A stretch of DNA of 64,000 nucleotides, taken from positions 1 through 64,000 of the forward strand of contig JADJEQ010000026.1 of assembly GCA_016709025.1 (NCBI GenBank), in the 5' to 3' direction. The notes beneath the pieces are model-generated. The model made no database searches. It was not told where the DNA came from and was given only the letters and a program-made list of their open reading frames with translations. The position numbers and the translations under genes are program-made. Origin of the DNA: Bacteroidales bacterium (GTDB lineage Bacteria > Bacteroidota > Bacteroidia > Bacteroidales > Lentimicrobiaceae). This document shows positions 42,912 to 52,884 of this stretch, piece after piece (position 1 is the stretch's first letter; each line of letters begins with the position of its first letter).

Positions 42912-44435
42912 ATGAAAACAACCTGGAAATTTCTGGCTTTACTGGCGGTAACTGCCATGAGCATGGGTGCATGCACCAACCTCGAAGAAGAAGTGTTCTC
43001 AGAGATTCCGATCGATAAATTCTTTCAAACCGAAGAGGATGTGCTGATGAACGCCGGAAGAGCATATACCAAGCTTCAGCGTTTCCCCGAGGAACAAAGA
43101 CTCTGGTCGCTGATTGAGAATTCGTCGGACGAAATGGTTATTCCCGGCCGCGACGATGGTTTGTGGTGGGAGCAGGGCCGATGGGACGAATTGCATACCC
43201 ATAACTTTACCTCCACCAACAAGATTCTGAGACAGTCCTGGGAATACGTTTTCGAAGGCATCAGCGCCTGCAACGAGGTGATTTATGAAACCGAAGAAAC
43301 CGACATCAACTTCGAAGGGAAGGATCGTATTGTTGCCGAAATCAAGATTTTACGGGCACTTTTCTATTACTGGGGCATCGATAACTGGGGCAATATTCCG
43401 TTTACCGTCGATTTTACCGACAAGGAACTTCCCGAACAGAAGGACCGCAAATTTGTATTTGATTTTATTGAGCAGGAGATTCTCGACAACGTGGATGCCT
43501 TGCAGGAGCAGCCAACCACGCAATATTACGGAAGGGTGACGAAGGGAATGGCCTACACACTCCTGGCTAAACTCTACCTGAATGCAGAGGAATGGATTGG
43601 GGAGAACAAGTATCAGCAATCGGTCGATGCCTGTGATATGGTCATCGGTTCGAATGCCTATTCAATTGAAACAGATTATTTTGCCAACTTTAAAGTGCAG
43701 AATGAGGGCTCACTGGAGAATATTTTCGTTATTCCAAACCACTCTGTTTATACAAAAGACAGGCTATACTGGTATACGCTTACCCTGAATGACGCCAGCC
43801 GGGCTACCTTTGGATTTAAAGGCGAAATGTGGGATGGTTTTGTGCTTGAGCCGGAATTCTTCAATAAATACGCTGAAAATGACCTGCGTCGCAACAGTTT
43901 TCTGTTCGGACAACAATACGACATGAGCGGGAACCCCATCTATTTTCTTGAAAACGGCGATACCACCTGGTTTGAATACACGCCGACCATTGCCAATTAC
44001 CGGGCACGTAAAAAATGGGAGGGAGCGCGTTGCTGCAAATATGAATACCAGAAAGAGCTTGAATACTATGTCATCGATATGGAGAACGACTTTGTGTTGT
44101 TCCGTTATGCCGATGTGTTGTACACCAAACTTGAAGCTTTGCACCGCATGGGTCGTGCAGGTGAAATGCTGAACGATCCTGCGCTGCAGAAGATCAGGAC
44201 CAGGGCCGGCCTTGCACCTTACCAGGCTTCAGAGATCACCGATGCGGAATTGCTCGATGAATTCGGCCGTGAGTTTGCCTGGGAAGCCCGCCGCCGTCAG
44301 GACCAGATACGGTTTGGCAACTGGGGAAGCACCTGGTGGAACAAGCCGCCATCCGGACCCACCGCAAAGCTTTTCCCGATTCCTCAAACTGCTTTGAGTT
44401 CCAATTCCAAACTACAACAAAATGATGGATATTAG
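42912..44435 (+). CDS. SusD/RagB-family nutrient-binding lipoprotein (RusD-like)
   Basis: A 507-residue surface lipoprotein. The signal peptide ends in MSMGAC; the lipidated Cys is about residue 20 from ATG 42,912. The fold is the SusD type: TPR-like helices with RAYTKLQRFPEEQRLW, ILRALFYYWGIDNWGNIPF and the C-terminal EFAWEARRRQDQIRFGNW. It caps the SusC barrel and binds the ligand. Ligand residues cannot be predicted, but its operon (ribokinase, ADP-ribosylglycohydrolases) points to a riboside. Confidence 0.92.
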   Translation: MKTTWKFLALLAVTAMSMGACTNLEEEVFSEIPIDKFFQTEEDVLMNAGRAYTKLQRFPEEQRLWSLIENSSDEMVIPGRDDGLWWEQGRWDELHTHNFTSTNKILRQSWEYVFEGISACNEVIYETEETDINFEGKDRIVAEIKILRALFYYWGIDNWGNIPFTVDFTDKELPEQKDRKFVFDFIEQEILDNVDALQEQPTTQYYGRVTKGMAYTLLAKLYLNAEEWIGENKYQQSVDACDMVIGSNAYSIETDYFANFKVQNEGSLENIFVIPNHSVYTKDRLYWYTLTLNDASRATFGFKGEMWDGFVLEPEFFNKYAENDLRRNSFLFGQQYDMSGNPIYFLENGDTTWFEYTPTIANYRARKKWEGARCCKYEYQKELEYYVIDMENDFVLFRYADVLYTKLEALHRMGRAGEMLNDPALQKIRTRAGLAPYQASEITDAELLDEFGREFAWEARRRQDQIRFGNWGSTWWNKPPSGPTAKLFPIPQTALSSNSKLQQNDGY

Positions 44436-44439
44436 CCCG

Positions 44440-46440
44440 ATGAAAAATAACCTGAGCCGACATTTCTGCCGATTCCCCATAGTGGTGTTGATCTTTCTGA
44501 CGGGCACGCTGGTTGTTTCGGCCGGCAAACCGGTTCGCATCAGCAAGGCGGAACTGCACGATAAAATTGCCGCCGCCTGGATTGGCCAGATGATCGGCAA
44601 TATCTACGGTCTGCCGCATGAGAACAAATACGTAAATGCGCCCGGTCTTGAAAACTGGCCGTACGGGTACACCAAAAACCTCGACAAACTGCAAAAATAC
44701 GACGGTGCATTTTCCGACGATGACACCGATGTTGAATACATGTACCTGCTGCAGATGCAGCAATTCGGGCCGGAGCCTTCGTATGCTCAGTTGCGCGATG
44801 CCTGGATGTATCATATCCGCGATCGGGTGTGGCTTGCCAACCGCGGGGCCCTGGGACTGATGCACCATGGCTACACGCCTCCCTTTACCGGAAGCAAAGC
44901 CCTGAATCCGCACTGGTACCAGATTGATCCGCAACTGATCAATGAAATATGGGCCTTCACGGCACCGGGCATGGTGAATTACTCAGCCGGTAAATCAGAA
45001 TGGGCTGCCCGCATCACCAGCGACGACTGGGGCGTTGAACCCACCATTCACTACGGGGCCATGTATGCCGCCGCATTTTTTGAAAAGGATATGCGCAAGC
45101 TGATCGACATCGGACTCGCGGCATTGCCGCAGAATGGCAGATATGCCGCCACGGTAAGGGAAATGATTGAAATTCACGACCGAAACCCGAAGGACTGGAA
45201 AGCAGCCTGGAAGGAAATGGCTCAGAAATACTACGTGGATGAGCCCGACATGACCAAAACCATCTGGAATGCCAACCTCAACGGTGCCTGCGCCATTCTC
45301 GCGATGCTATATGGTGAAGGTGATTTTCAAAGAACACTCGACCTGTCGTGCGCCATGGGTTTCGATGCCGACAACCAGGCGGCTACGGTAGCCGGGCTGA
45401 TGGGCGTGATCAACGGCATGAAGGGACTTCCTGAAAACCTGTACCTTCCCGTGAAAGGATGGACCAAACCCTTCAACGACAAGTACATCAACATTACCCG
45501 TTACGACCTGAAGGATGCCCGCATCTCTGAAATCATCGACAACACCGTAAAGGCTGCCATTGACCTGGTGCTGCTGAAAGGTGGTTCGATCAGCGGGAAA
45601 CCCGGCAAGGAAGTGGTGACCATCAATCCTGACGCAGTATTTGACGCTCCGCTCGAGTTCTATCTTGGCCCTATGCCTGTGCTGGAAACCGGTAAACCGG
45701 TGGATTTTACCTTTTACACCGAAGCCAATAAAAAATACAACTGGAGCCTTGTATCCGGCAAATTGCCGGATGGCCTTTCCTTTTCGAAAGGACAGTTGAA
45801 AGGGGTGCCGGCAAAAGCCGGATCCTTCGATTTTCAATTGCAGCTTGACAATGGCAAAGAGAAAATATTGAGAACGTTCACCCTGATGGTGCGAACGGAG
45901 AATTTTGCCGCATCGGCCGATACCATTTATGCCAATGTAAGGCAACTCAATGAAAAAGTGCTCGATTCATGCTGGGTAACCTTTGGCAAATCGCTTTACG
46001 CGAAGGATGTTTCGGTGATCAACGATGGTAAGATTTCGGGCCCGGGTTCTGTCTTTTATAGTCTGGCCGCAAAAACGAAAATTCCTAAAGTGGATTATTA
46101 CGGATACGGATGGGACAATCCGCAGACAATTAGCATGCTTGCGTTTAATACCGGTGGTATGGAGGAGTTTGGTGGTTGGTTTACTTCTCTGAATGTGCAA
46201 TATCTGAATGATGCCGGCAGGTGGGTGCCGGTTGAGCGCTCCGCGGTCAATCCCCCTCTGCCTGCATCGGATATTGTTTTTATTCAACCCCATTATGCAG
46301 AGTATGTGATCACCTTTAATCCTGTAAAAACCAAAGGAATACGCATTATCGGCGATGCCATGATCCAGGATCACTGGAACAAATACACCAAAAAAGTATC
46401 TGGATTTACTTCAATTACCGAGTTGAGTGTTTACCACTAA
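44440..46440 (+). CDS. Secreted ADP-ribosylglycohydrolase-family protein with C-terminal beta domains (paralogue 1)
   Basis: A 666-residue exported protein. A signal peptide (about 1-30, ending VVSA; no lipobox) leads into an ADP-ribosylglycohydrolase-type helical domain (about 35-390). The metal-binding acidic motifs are present: FSDDDTD (about 92-97) and GFDADNQAATVAG (Asp about 309 and 311). An Ig-like domain (about 400-490, KYNWSLVSGKLPDGLSFSKG) and a beta-rich domain follow. The start at ATG 44,440 lies just past the SusD stop. Known members cleave ADP-ribose or related N- and O-ribosides; export to the periplasm suggests nutrient use. It is the most diverged of the three tandem paralogues. 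Confidence 0.8.
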   Translation: MKNNLSRHFCRFPIVVLIFLTGTLVVSAGKPVRISKAELHDKIAAAWIGQMIGNIYGLPHENKYVNAPGLENWPYGYTKNLDKLQKYDGAFSDDDTDVEYMYLLQMQQFGPEPSYAQLRDAWMYHIRDRVWLANRGALGLMHHGYTPPFTGSKALNPHWYQIDPQLINEIWAFTAPGMVNYSAGKSEWAARITSDDWGVEPTIHYGAMYAAAFFEKDMRKLIDIGLAALPQNGRYAATVREMIEIHDRNPKDWKAAWKEMAQKYYVDEPDMTKTIWNANLNGACAILAMLYGEGDFQRTLDLSCAMGFDADNQAATVAGLMGVINGMKGLPENLYLPVKGWTKPFNDKYINITRYDLKDARISEIIDNTVKAAIDLVLLKGGSISGKPGKEVVTINPDAVFDAPLEFYLGPMPVLETGKPVDFTFYTEANKKYNWSLVSGKLPDGLSFSKGQLKGVPAKAGSFDFQLQLDNGKEKILRTFTLMVRTENFAASADTIYANVRQLNEKVLDSCWVTFGKSLYAKDVSVINDGKISGPGSVFYSLAAKTKIPKVDYYGYGWDNPQTISMLAFNTGGMEEFGGWFTSLNVQYLNDAGRWVPVERSAVNPPLPASDIVFIQPHYAEYVITFNPVKTKGIRIIGDAMIQDHWNKYTKKVSGFTSITELSVYH

Positions 46441-46452
46441 ACCCCTGTGAAT

Positions 46453-48093
46453 ATGAAAACTGGCCTCTGTTATACGCTCAAACTTGCCTTCGCTGCGCTG
46501 TTGCTGGTTGCACTGAATACTTCGTGCAGTCAGCAGGATAAAAAGACGGCAGCAGGTAAATCATCCAACACCCTTACCCACGAACAGCTGAAAGACAAGA
46601 TCAGGGGTGGCTGGGCCGGACAGACGATCGGGGTGGTTTACGGCGCTCCGGTTGAATTCAAATACCAGGGCTCCATCATCGGCGAACAACAGGTGATTCC
46701 CTGGCACGATACCTATGTGAAATACTGGTGGGACAAGAAACCCGGGCTGTTCGATGATATCTACACCGATCTGAATTTTGTGGATGTTTTCGAAAAATAC
46801 GGCATCGGGGTGAGTACCGATACCATTGCAGCGTACTGGGCCAACACCGCATATCACCTGGCGCATGCCAACCAGGCTTCACGGTACAACATCCTCAGGG
46901 GAATGAAACCACCTCAAACCGGATTCTGGATGAACAATCCGCACGCCGATGACCTTGATTTCCAGATTGAATCTGATTTTATTGGCCTGATGGCACCCGG
47001 AATGGTGAACCGTGCTACCGAAATCGCCGACAGGGTCGGGCACATCATGAACAGCGGTGACGGCTGGTACGGGGGCGTTTTTATTTCATCGCTTTACTCC
47101 CTGGCTTTTGTTTCGGATGATGTGAATTTCATCGTCGAAAAATCACTGATGACCATCCCGGAAGGAACACAGTTTCACGATTGCATCGCCGATGTAATGA
47201 AATGGCATAAGCAATATCCGGATGACTGGAAAGCAACCTGGTTTGAGCTGGAAAAGAAATGGAACAGGGACGTGGGCTGCCCCAAAGGCGTTTACCTCTC
47301 ATTCAACATCGATGCAAAGATTAATTCGGCATACGTGGCCATTGGATTGCTTTACGGACAGGGGAATTTTACTAAATCGGTCGACATTGCCGCCCGTTGC
47401 GGTCAGGATGCCGATTGCAATCCCGCTTCTGTAGGCGGAGTGTTGGGCGTTATGACAGGCTATTCCAATATCCCTGCTTTCTGGCTTGAACCATTGCAGG
47501 AAATTGAAAACCTGAATTTTGAAAGTACCACCACATCCCTCGCCAGGGCATATCAGCTCAGTTACAAGCATGCAATGCAGGTTATAACAAAAGCAGGGGG
47601 TAAAACCATTGGTGCTGAAGTAGTTATTCCCTATGAAGAACCGGTTGCAGTGGCTTTCGAACAGAATTTTGAGAAGACCTTCCCGATTGCCCGGACAAAA
47701 ATTGATTTTTCGGTTCGTGACGAATTTTCATTCGAATTCACCGGCAATGGTTACATCCTTTATGGAAATATGGTTAAGCGGTCGAAGATCGATGCTGATT
47801 ACATCGACCGGGTTTCAAAAAGACTCGGATCTGAAGTGTTCGGGCTGGCTGAACTGAACGACCCTTATGTGGCTGAACTGGAGATTTACATCGATGGAAA
47901 GCTTGACGAAAAAGCCCTGCTTCCGATGAAAAATACCTCACGCCGTCTCGAGCCGGCCTGGAAATACCAGTTGCCTGAAGGAAAGCATGAAGTCAGGCTA
48001 AAATGGATCAATCCGGAAACGGATTATGAAATCAGGCTGAACGACCTGATCGTTTACTCTGAAAATCCACCTCAAAGTCCTTTACCTAAATAA
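46453..48093 (+). CDS. ADP-ribosylglycohydrolase-family lipoprotein (paralogue 2)
   Basis: A 546-residue lipoprotein (lipobox ALNTSC, Cys about 25). The catalytic-type domain (about 40-370) opens KIRGGWAGQTIGVVYGAPVE and has an acidic motif LFDDIYTD (about 100-106) and the C-terminal signature CGQDADCNPASVGGVLG (Asp about 319 and 321). A beta-sandwich tail (about 400-546) ends with a helix-poor stretch resembling a carbohydrate-binding module. It differs from canonical enzymes in having DDIYTD instead of DDDT. It is more similar to paralogue 3 than to 1. Twelve bases after paralogue 1, nine before 3. Confidence 0.8.
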   Translation: MKTGLCYTLKLAFAALLLVALNTSCSQQDKKTAAGKSSNTLTHEQLKDKIRGGWAGQTIGVVYGAPVEFKYQGSIIGEQQVIPWHDTYVKYWWDKKPGLFDDIYTDLNFVDVFEKYGIGVSTDTIAAYWANTAYHLAHANQASRYNILRGMKPPQTGFWMNNPHADDLDFQIESDFIGLMAPGMVNRATEIADRVGHIMNSGDGWYGGVFISSLYSLAFVSDDVNFIVEKSLMTIPEGTQFHDCIADVMKWHKQYPDDWKATWFELEKKWNRDVGCPKGVYLSFNIDAKINSAYVAIGLLYGQGNFTKSVDIAARCGQDADCNPASVGGVLGVMTGYSNIPAFWLEPLQEIENLNFESTTTSLARAYQLSYKHAMQVITKAGGKTIGAEVVIPYEEPVAVAFEQNFEKTFPIARTKIDFSVRDEFSFEFTGNGYILYGNMVKRSKIDADYIDRVSKRLGSEVFGLAELNDPYVAELEIYIDGKLDEKALLPMKNTSRRLEPAWKYQLPEGKHEVRLKWINPETDYEIRLNDLIVYSENPPQSPLPK

Positions 48094-48102
48094 ATTCCGG
48101 TT

Positions 48103-49674
48103 ATGTACCGACTGATAACTGCTCTATTTCTTATCCTGACTTTTGCCTCCTGCCAGCGAAAGACGGCTGAACCTGCTGCCATGCCTGAACAGGTCGTCAT
48201 GAGCAAAAAGGTGCTGTTCGACAAGATCAAAGGTGGCTGGGCCGGGCAAACCATTGGTTGCACCTATGGAGGTCCCACGGAATTTAAGTTCAAGGGCACC
48301 ATGATCCAGGAATATCAGCAGATGATCTGGTACGATGATTACATCAGTGAAATCTATGCAATTGATCCCGGTCTGTACGACGATGTTTATCTTGATTTTA
48401 CTTTTGTTCAGGTAATTGAACGGCTGGGTGCCATGGCGCCGGCCGATTCCTTTGCAGTCGCTTTTGCCCGCGAGGATTATAAACTGTGGCATGCCAACCA
48501 GGCTGCCCGGTACAACATCCTGAACGGAATCATGCCTCCGGAGTCGGGTCATTGGATGAACAATCCGCATGCAGATGATATTGATTTCCAGATAGAAGCC
48601 GATTTTGCCGGGCTGATGTCACCGGGGATGATCAATACCGCGGCCGAAATCTGCGACCGCACCGGACACATCATGAATTACGGCGATGGCTGGTACGGGG
48701 GCGTATTTATGGCAGGTATGTATGCCACCGCATTTGTCTCTGACGACCTTGATTTCATCATTGAACAGGGCCTGAAACCCATCCCTGAAAAGAGTAAGTT
48801 CCACCAGGTGATCAGCGATGTGATCGGCTGGCACAAACAATATCCCGGCGACTGGAAGAAGTGCTGGTTTGAGGTCGAAAAGAAACATACTTCCGAAAAG
48901 GGCTGCCCCGAAGGCGTTTTCAATGCCTTTAACATCGATGCCAGCGTGAATGCGGCCTATGTGGTGATCGGATTGCTATACGGGGAAAAGGATTTTCACA
49001 AAACCATGGACATCTCTACCCGTTGCGGACAGGATTCGGATTGCAATCCGGCCACGGCTGCAGGAATTCTCGGTGTTATGCTCGGTTATGATAAAATTCC
49101 TGCTTACTGGAAACCTGCCATCGAAAAAGTGAACGACATTCAGTTTCCCTATTCCGATCTGACCCTCAATCAGGTATATGATCTGAGCTATAAACACGCG
49201 CTTTCTCAGATTGAAAAGCATGATGGAAAAGTTGAAGGGGATGAGGTTGTACTGAAGGTACAGACCCCGGAAATACTCAGGTATGAGGAGTCGTTCGAAG
49301 GCATGGTTCCCGTGAAGGAGCTGCTGGTTCGGACAGATCATCTGGACAACAACATTAAAATCGATTTCAACGGCACCGGCATTGTCGTGCTGGGTAATGT
49401 GAAAAGCCGGTGCATCGACGAAACCCGGAATTTTGTAGCATTGCTTGATGTTTTCATCGACGGTGTTAAGACAGATCAGGTGAAAATGCCGTTCGACTAC
49501 ATCGTGCGTAAGTACGATATTTACCACAAATATTTGTTACCGGCAGGTGATCACAAGCTTGAAATAAAGTGGGTGAACCAGGATCCGGACTTCAGGCTTT
49601 ACTTTAAGTCGTATGTGGTATACAGCGATAAGCCTTATGCTCAGGCAAAACCAGAAGAAAAGAAGGCGAAATAA
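48103..49674 (+). CDS. ADP-ribosylglycohydrolase-family lipoprotein (paralogue 3)
   Basis: A 523-residue lipoprotein (lipobox LTFASC, Cys about 17). It parallels paralogue 2 along its length: KIKGGWAGQTIGCTYGGPTE, LYDDVYLDFTF (Asp about 93, 94 and 98), MNNPHADDIDFQIEADF and CGQDSDCNPATAAGILG, followed by the same beta-sandwich tail. Tandem duplication of an ancestral gene is evident. In the Bacteroides rus system one such protein (RusGH) accompanies the importer; three copies suggest different linkages or leaving groups. Confidence 0.8.
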   Translation: MYRLITALFLILTFASCQRKTAEPAAMPEQVVMSKKVLFDKIKGGWAGQTIGCTYGGPTEFKFKGTMIQEYQQMIWYDDYISEIYAIDPGLYDDVYLDFTFVQVIERLGAMAPADSFAVAFAREDYKLWHANQAARYNILNGIMPPESGHWMNNPHADDIDFQIEADFAGLMSPGMINTAAEICDRTGHIMNYGDGWYGGVFMAGMYATAFVSDDLDFIIEQGLKPIPEKSKFHQVISDVIGWHKQYPGDWKKCWFEVEKKHTSEKGCPEGVFNAFNIDASVNAAYVVIGLLYGEKDFHKTMDISTRCGQDSDCNPATAAGILGVMLGYDKIPAYWKPAIEKVNDIQFPYSDLTLNQVYDLSYKHALSQIEKHDGKVEGDEVVLKVQTPEILRYEESFEGMVPVKELLVRTDHLDNNIKIDFNGTGIVVLGNVKSRCIDETRNFVALLDVFIDGVKTDQVKMPFDYIVRKYDIYHKYLLPAGDHKLEIKWVNQDPDFRLYFKSYVVYSDKPYAQAKPEEKKAK

Positions 49675-49683
49675 ATCTTTTAA

Positions 49684-51286
49684 ATGAAACAGAATCTGCG
49701 ATCCATCTTCATTCTGCTTGCATTTCCGCTGATGGCGGTTCTGAATGGGTGCGACCGCGACCCATCCGGCCCGGATGAACCTCTGCCTTTTGTGCGCCTG
49801 CTCGAAGGGCAATCGGTTCAGAGTAACCTGCTCAGCAGGGCCATCAGCTATGCTGTGTTGCTGCCGCCGGAATATGAAACCGGTTCAGATCATTATCCGG
49901 TGGTTTACCTGCTTCATGGTTATGGCGACAACGAAAAAGCCTGGTACCAGGGCGGAAACATAAAGTTTTATGCCGATAAATATGCTGCAGAAACCGGTCC
50001 GGTAATTTATGTAATGCCCGATGGTTTCAATACCTATTGGGTTAACAAGTACAACGGCAATTATCCTTACATGGATATGCTGATCAATGAAATGGTGCCT
50101 GCGGTGGATGCAAAATTCCGGACCCTCAGCGATCCGTCGCAACGGGCTGTCATGGGTTATTCAATGGGCGGTTATGGTGCGCTGATCCTTCCGGCAAAGA
50201 ATCCGGATGTATTCAAAACTGCCGTTGCCCTGAGCATGTCGTTCAGAACCGATCAGCAATACCTCAATGAACCCCAGTGGGTGTTCGACTCCCAATGGGG
50301 CCCCGTCTTCGGGGGAATCGGTGCTTCGGGAGATGCCCGGTTAACCGGTTATTTTAAAGAATACAGCCCTTTTCACTTTTTTGGAAATCCGGCAGATCCG
50401 GCTTTAAGCGGTCAAAACTATTTCATCGATTGTGGCGACGATGAGGAAAGCCTCTCTGAAACCAACGGTTCGTTGCATACCCTGCTCAGAAACGACAATA
50501 TTCCGCATGAATACAGGATGAGAAGCGGTGCCCATTCATGGGATTACTGGCACAGTGCCCTGCCCGAAGCATTGCGTTACATCGGATACGCCTTCAGGCA
50601 ACAGCCTTACCCCTCTGAAGGAATAGCAATTGACCCGGGACCCTCAGTGGAGGCAACCAGGATAACTGAAATGCAGTTGCCGGGAGATAACCTGGCGTTT
50701 AGGGTAGTGGTTCCGGCTTCGTACAACACCGAAACAAAAAACTACCCGGTTATTTATATTTTACATGACCGTATGGCCGGGAATGAAGAGGCTGCATCGC
50801 AAAACCTGATTTCTCTGATGAGTAAGAAATCTGACTGCATTAAGGTTACCGGCTTCACTGATTATCGAAATACCGCTTCAGGAAACTGAAATATCCCCCG
50901 AGATAATGGGCAGAGTGGCGGAAAACGTCAAAATATCATTCAGAACCCATGATGAAGGTACCTATGCGGTGCTGATCGGGAACAAAATGGCCGGGAAACT
51001 TGCCTTTGATCTGATGCCGGAAGTTCCTGACCTGTTCAATGCCTGCCTGCTGTTCGATGCGGTTCTGCCGCCGGGTGCATCAGTCAATGACTCTGAAACA
51101 GGCTACTACCTCGATATTTGCGATAACGGAATGAATTACAGCGGCTACCATTCACTGTACATGAGCCTGCGCGGTAAACAGGCACCCTATGAATACAGGG
51201 TGCGGCAGGGAACTGCTGCACACGGGGATTTCCTCACGGGATTGGACGGTGCCATGGTATTTATAAAAGATAACCTGAAAAATTAA
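49684..51286 (+). pseudogene. Two-domain esterase (alpha/beta hydrolase), frameshifted
   Basis: A lipoprotein (VLNGC, Cys about 23) with an esterase-D-like alpha/beta-hydrolase domain: PVVYLLHGYGDN near 72, nucleophile Ser about 160 in GYSMGGYGA and a His in GAHSWDYW near 277. The frame stops at TGA 50,887. A second domain continues in another frame from about 50,880 to 51,286 (EYRVRQGTAAHG, DLMPEVPDLF) and aligns with the second half of the intact neighbour at 51,290. One base too many, near 50,840-50,886, explains it. The first domain alone may remain active, since its catalytic residues precede the break. Confidence 0.75.
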
Positions 51287-51289
51287 CGG

Positions 51290-52852
51290 ATGAGAAAGAT
51301 TGCCTTACTGATCACCGGCTTCCTGATTTTCAGCGGGAGCATTGTTTCCGGTGCCGAATTGCTGATCCGTGAAAGCATGGTGATGCAAAGCCGCATCCTG
51401 AAACAGGAGGTGAGCTTTTCGGTGTGTCTGCCGGCAGAATATTTTCAGGAAACAAAATCATACCCGGTGGTCTACCTCCTTCACGGACTGGGCGACGATG
51501 AAACCTCCTGGCTGGAGTATGGCCGCATCAGCCAGTATGCCGGCGAATCTGCAGAGTCGGGCGAAACGGATCCGATGATATTTGTGATGCCTGAAGCTTT
51601 CAGAACCTATTATGTGAACGATTTTAAGGGCTCATTTCTTTATCAGGATATGTTTGTGAACGAACTGGTGCCAGCCATCGACAGCCTGTTCAGAACCATT
51701 GCGGATAAGCGGCATCGGGCTGTCATGGGCTATTCTATGGGTGGGTTCGGCGCCATGATCCTGCACCTGAAACATCCGGATGTGTTCGGAACCAGTGTGC
51801 CGCTCAGCATGTCGGTGAGAACCGACGAACAATACATGACCGAAGATGCTTCCGGCTGGGACGATCAGTGGGGCCGCCTGTTTGGGGCACCCGGATCAAA
51901 AGGGGCAGACAGGCTTACGGATGATTACCGGAGCAATAGCCCGTTCTATATATTCCCGGCAATGCCGGCTGAAAAAAAGGCGGAACTGAATATTTACATG
52001 GTGAATGGCGATGAGGAGCAAACCCTCTGCCGCAGCAACGAGGAACTGCATATCCTGATGCAGAAATCGGGCATAAACCATGAATACCGGGTGGTTGACG
52101 GTGGTCATAGTTTCAGGGTCTGGTGTGCAGCATTGCCCGGAGCCCTGCGGTTTATCAACGATGCTTTCCGGGGAAACCCTTATCGCGGTGAACGCACAAC
52201 CCAAACGCCGGCAACTCCTTTACCTGCAAATCAGATCATTTCAGTAAATATTAACAATGAGCCGGTTACGGCAATTGTTCCGGTTGATTACCTGTCTTCC
52301 GATAGGAAGTATCCGGTATTGTATTTTACAGGGTCCCTGAGTGAAACTGAAAAGGCAACCATCGGTGCAGGGGTAAATCAACAGATTGAAGAAAACAGGG
52401 CCTGTCCCATGCTGTTGGTGTTTTTGCCTTTAACAGATACCGCATCGTTCAGACTTTTTATACCTCAACTGGAGGAAAAACTCAGAATCAGGCCCGGATA
52501 CCGGTTCAGGTCCATTGCAGGATATAGGGAAACCGGTTCTGATGCGCTGGCTTTGGCGATAAAAAGTTACCGTTTCAGCAGTTGCTGGATTTCGGATGCA
52601 TTTTTCAATAATGAAAACATGATCGGTTTACTGAACGAAACTAACAAGGAAGCATTGAAACGAATGACCATTTTCATTGAAGCACCAGACAAAGGCAATT
52701 GGGCCGACGCGAATGGAAAGGCTCACATCGTGCTCAGGGAAATGGATGTACAGCATGAATACAGGGTGAGGGAAGGAAGCGGAGGTTTTAACTGGCTGAT
52801 GCAGGGATTGCCGGAGGCCACCGGCATTATTTCAACACGGTTTCACAGGTAA
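51290..52852 (+). CDS. Two-domain esterase (alpha/beta hydrolase), intact paralogue
   Basis: A 520-residue exported protein (signal peptide to about 22, SIVSGAE). The N-terminal esterase-D/CE1-like domain has VVYLLHGLGDDETSW, Ser 149 in GYSMGGFGA and a His in DGGHSFRVW near 268. The second half (about 310-520) repeats the fold in degenerate form, without a Ser nucleophile motif. It removes acyl groups from sugars or related esters; the exact substrate is unknown. Three bases after the frameshifted paralogue, within the ribokinase-SusC-SusD operon, so its substrate should be part of the same riboside pathway. Confidence 0.78.
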   Translation: MRKIALLITGFLIFSGSIVSGAELLIRESMVMQSRILKQEVSFSVCLPAEYFQETKSYPVVYLLHGLGDDETSWLEYGRISQYAGESAESGETDPMIFVMPEAFRTYYVNDFKGSFLYQDMFVNELVPAIDSLFRTIADKRHRAVMGYSMGGFGAMILHLKHPDVFGTSVPLSMSVRTDEQYMTEDASGWDDQWGRLFGAPGSKGADRLTDDYRSNSPFYIFPAMPAEKKAELNIYMVNGDEEQTLCRSNEELHILMQKSGINHEYRVVDGGHSFRVWCAALPGALRFINDAFRGNPYRGERTTQTPATPLPANQIISVNINNEPVTAIVPVDYLSSDRKYPVLYFTGSLSETEKATIGAGVNQQIEENRACPMLLVFLPLTDTASFRLFIPQLEEKLRIRPGYRFRSIAGYRETGSDALALAIKSYRFSSCWISDAFFNNENMIGLLNETNKEALKRMTIFIEAPDKGNWADANGKAHIVLREMDVQHEYRVREGSGGFNWLMQGLPEATGIISTRFHR

Positions 52853-52884
52853 ATAAACAATAACAACACCAAAAACAAACAAAC

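Noticed and set aside
49684..51286. Programmed frameshift in the first esterase
   Set aside because: No slippery heptamer or downstream structure at the break, and the intact paralogue is in one frame; the C run at 50,895-50,899 lies after the stop.
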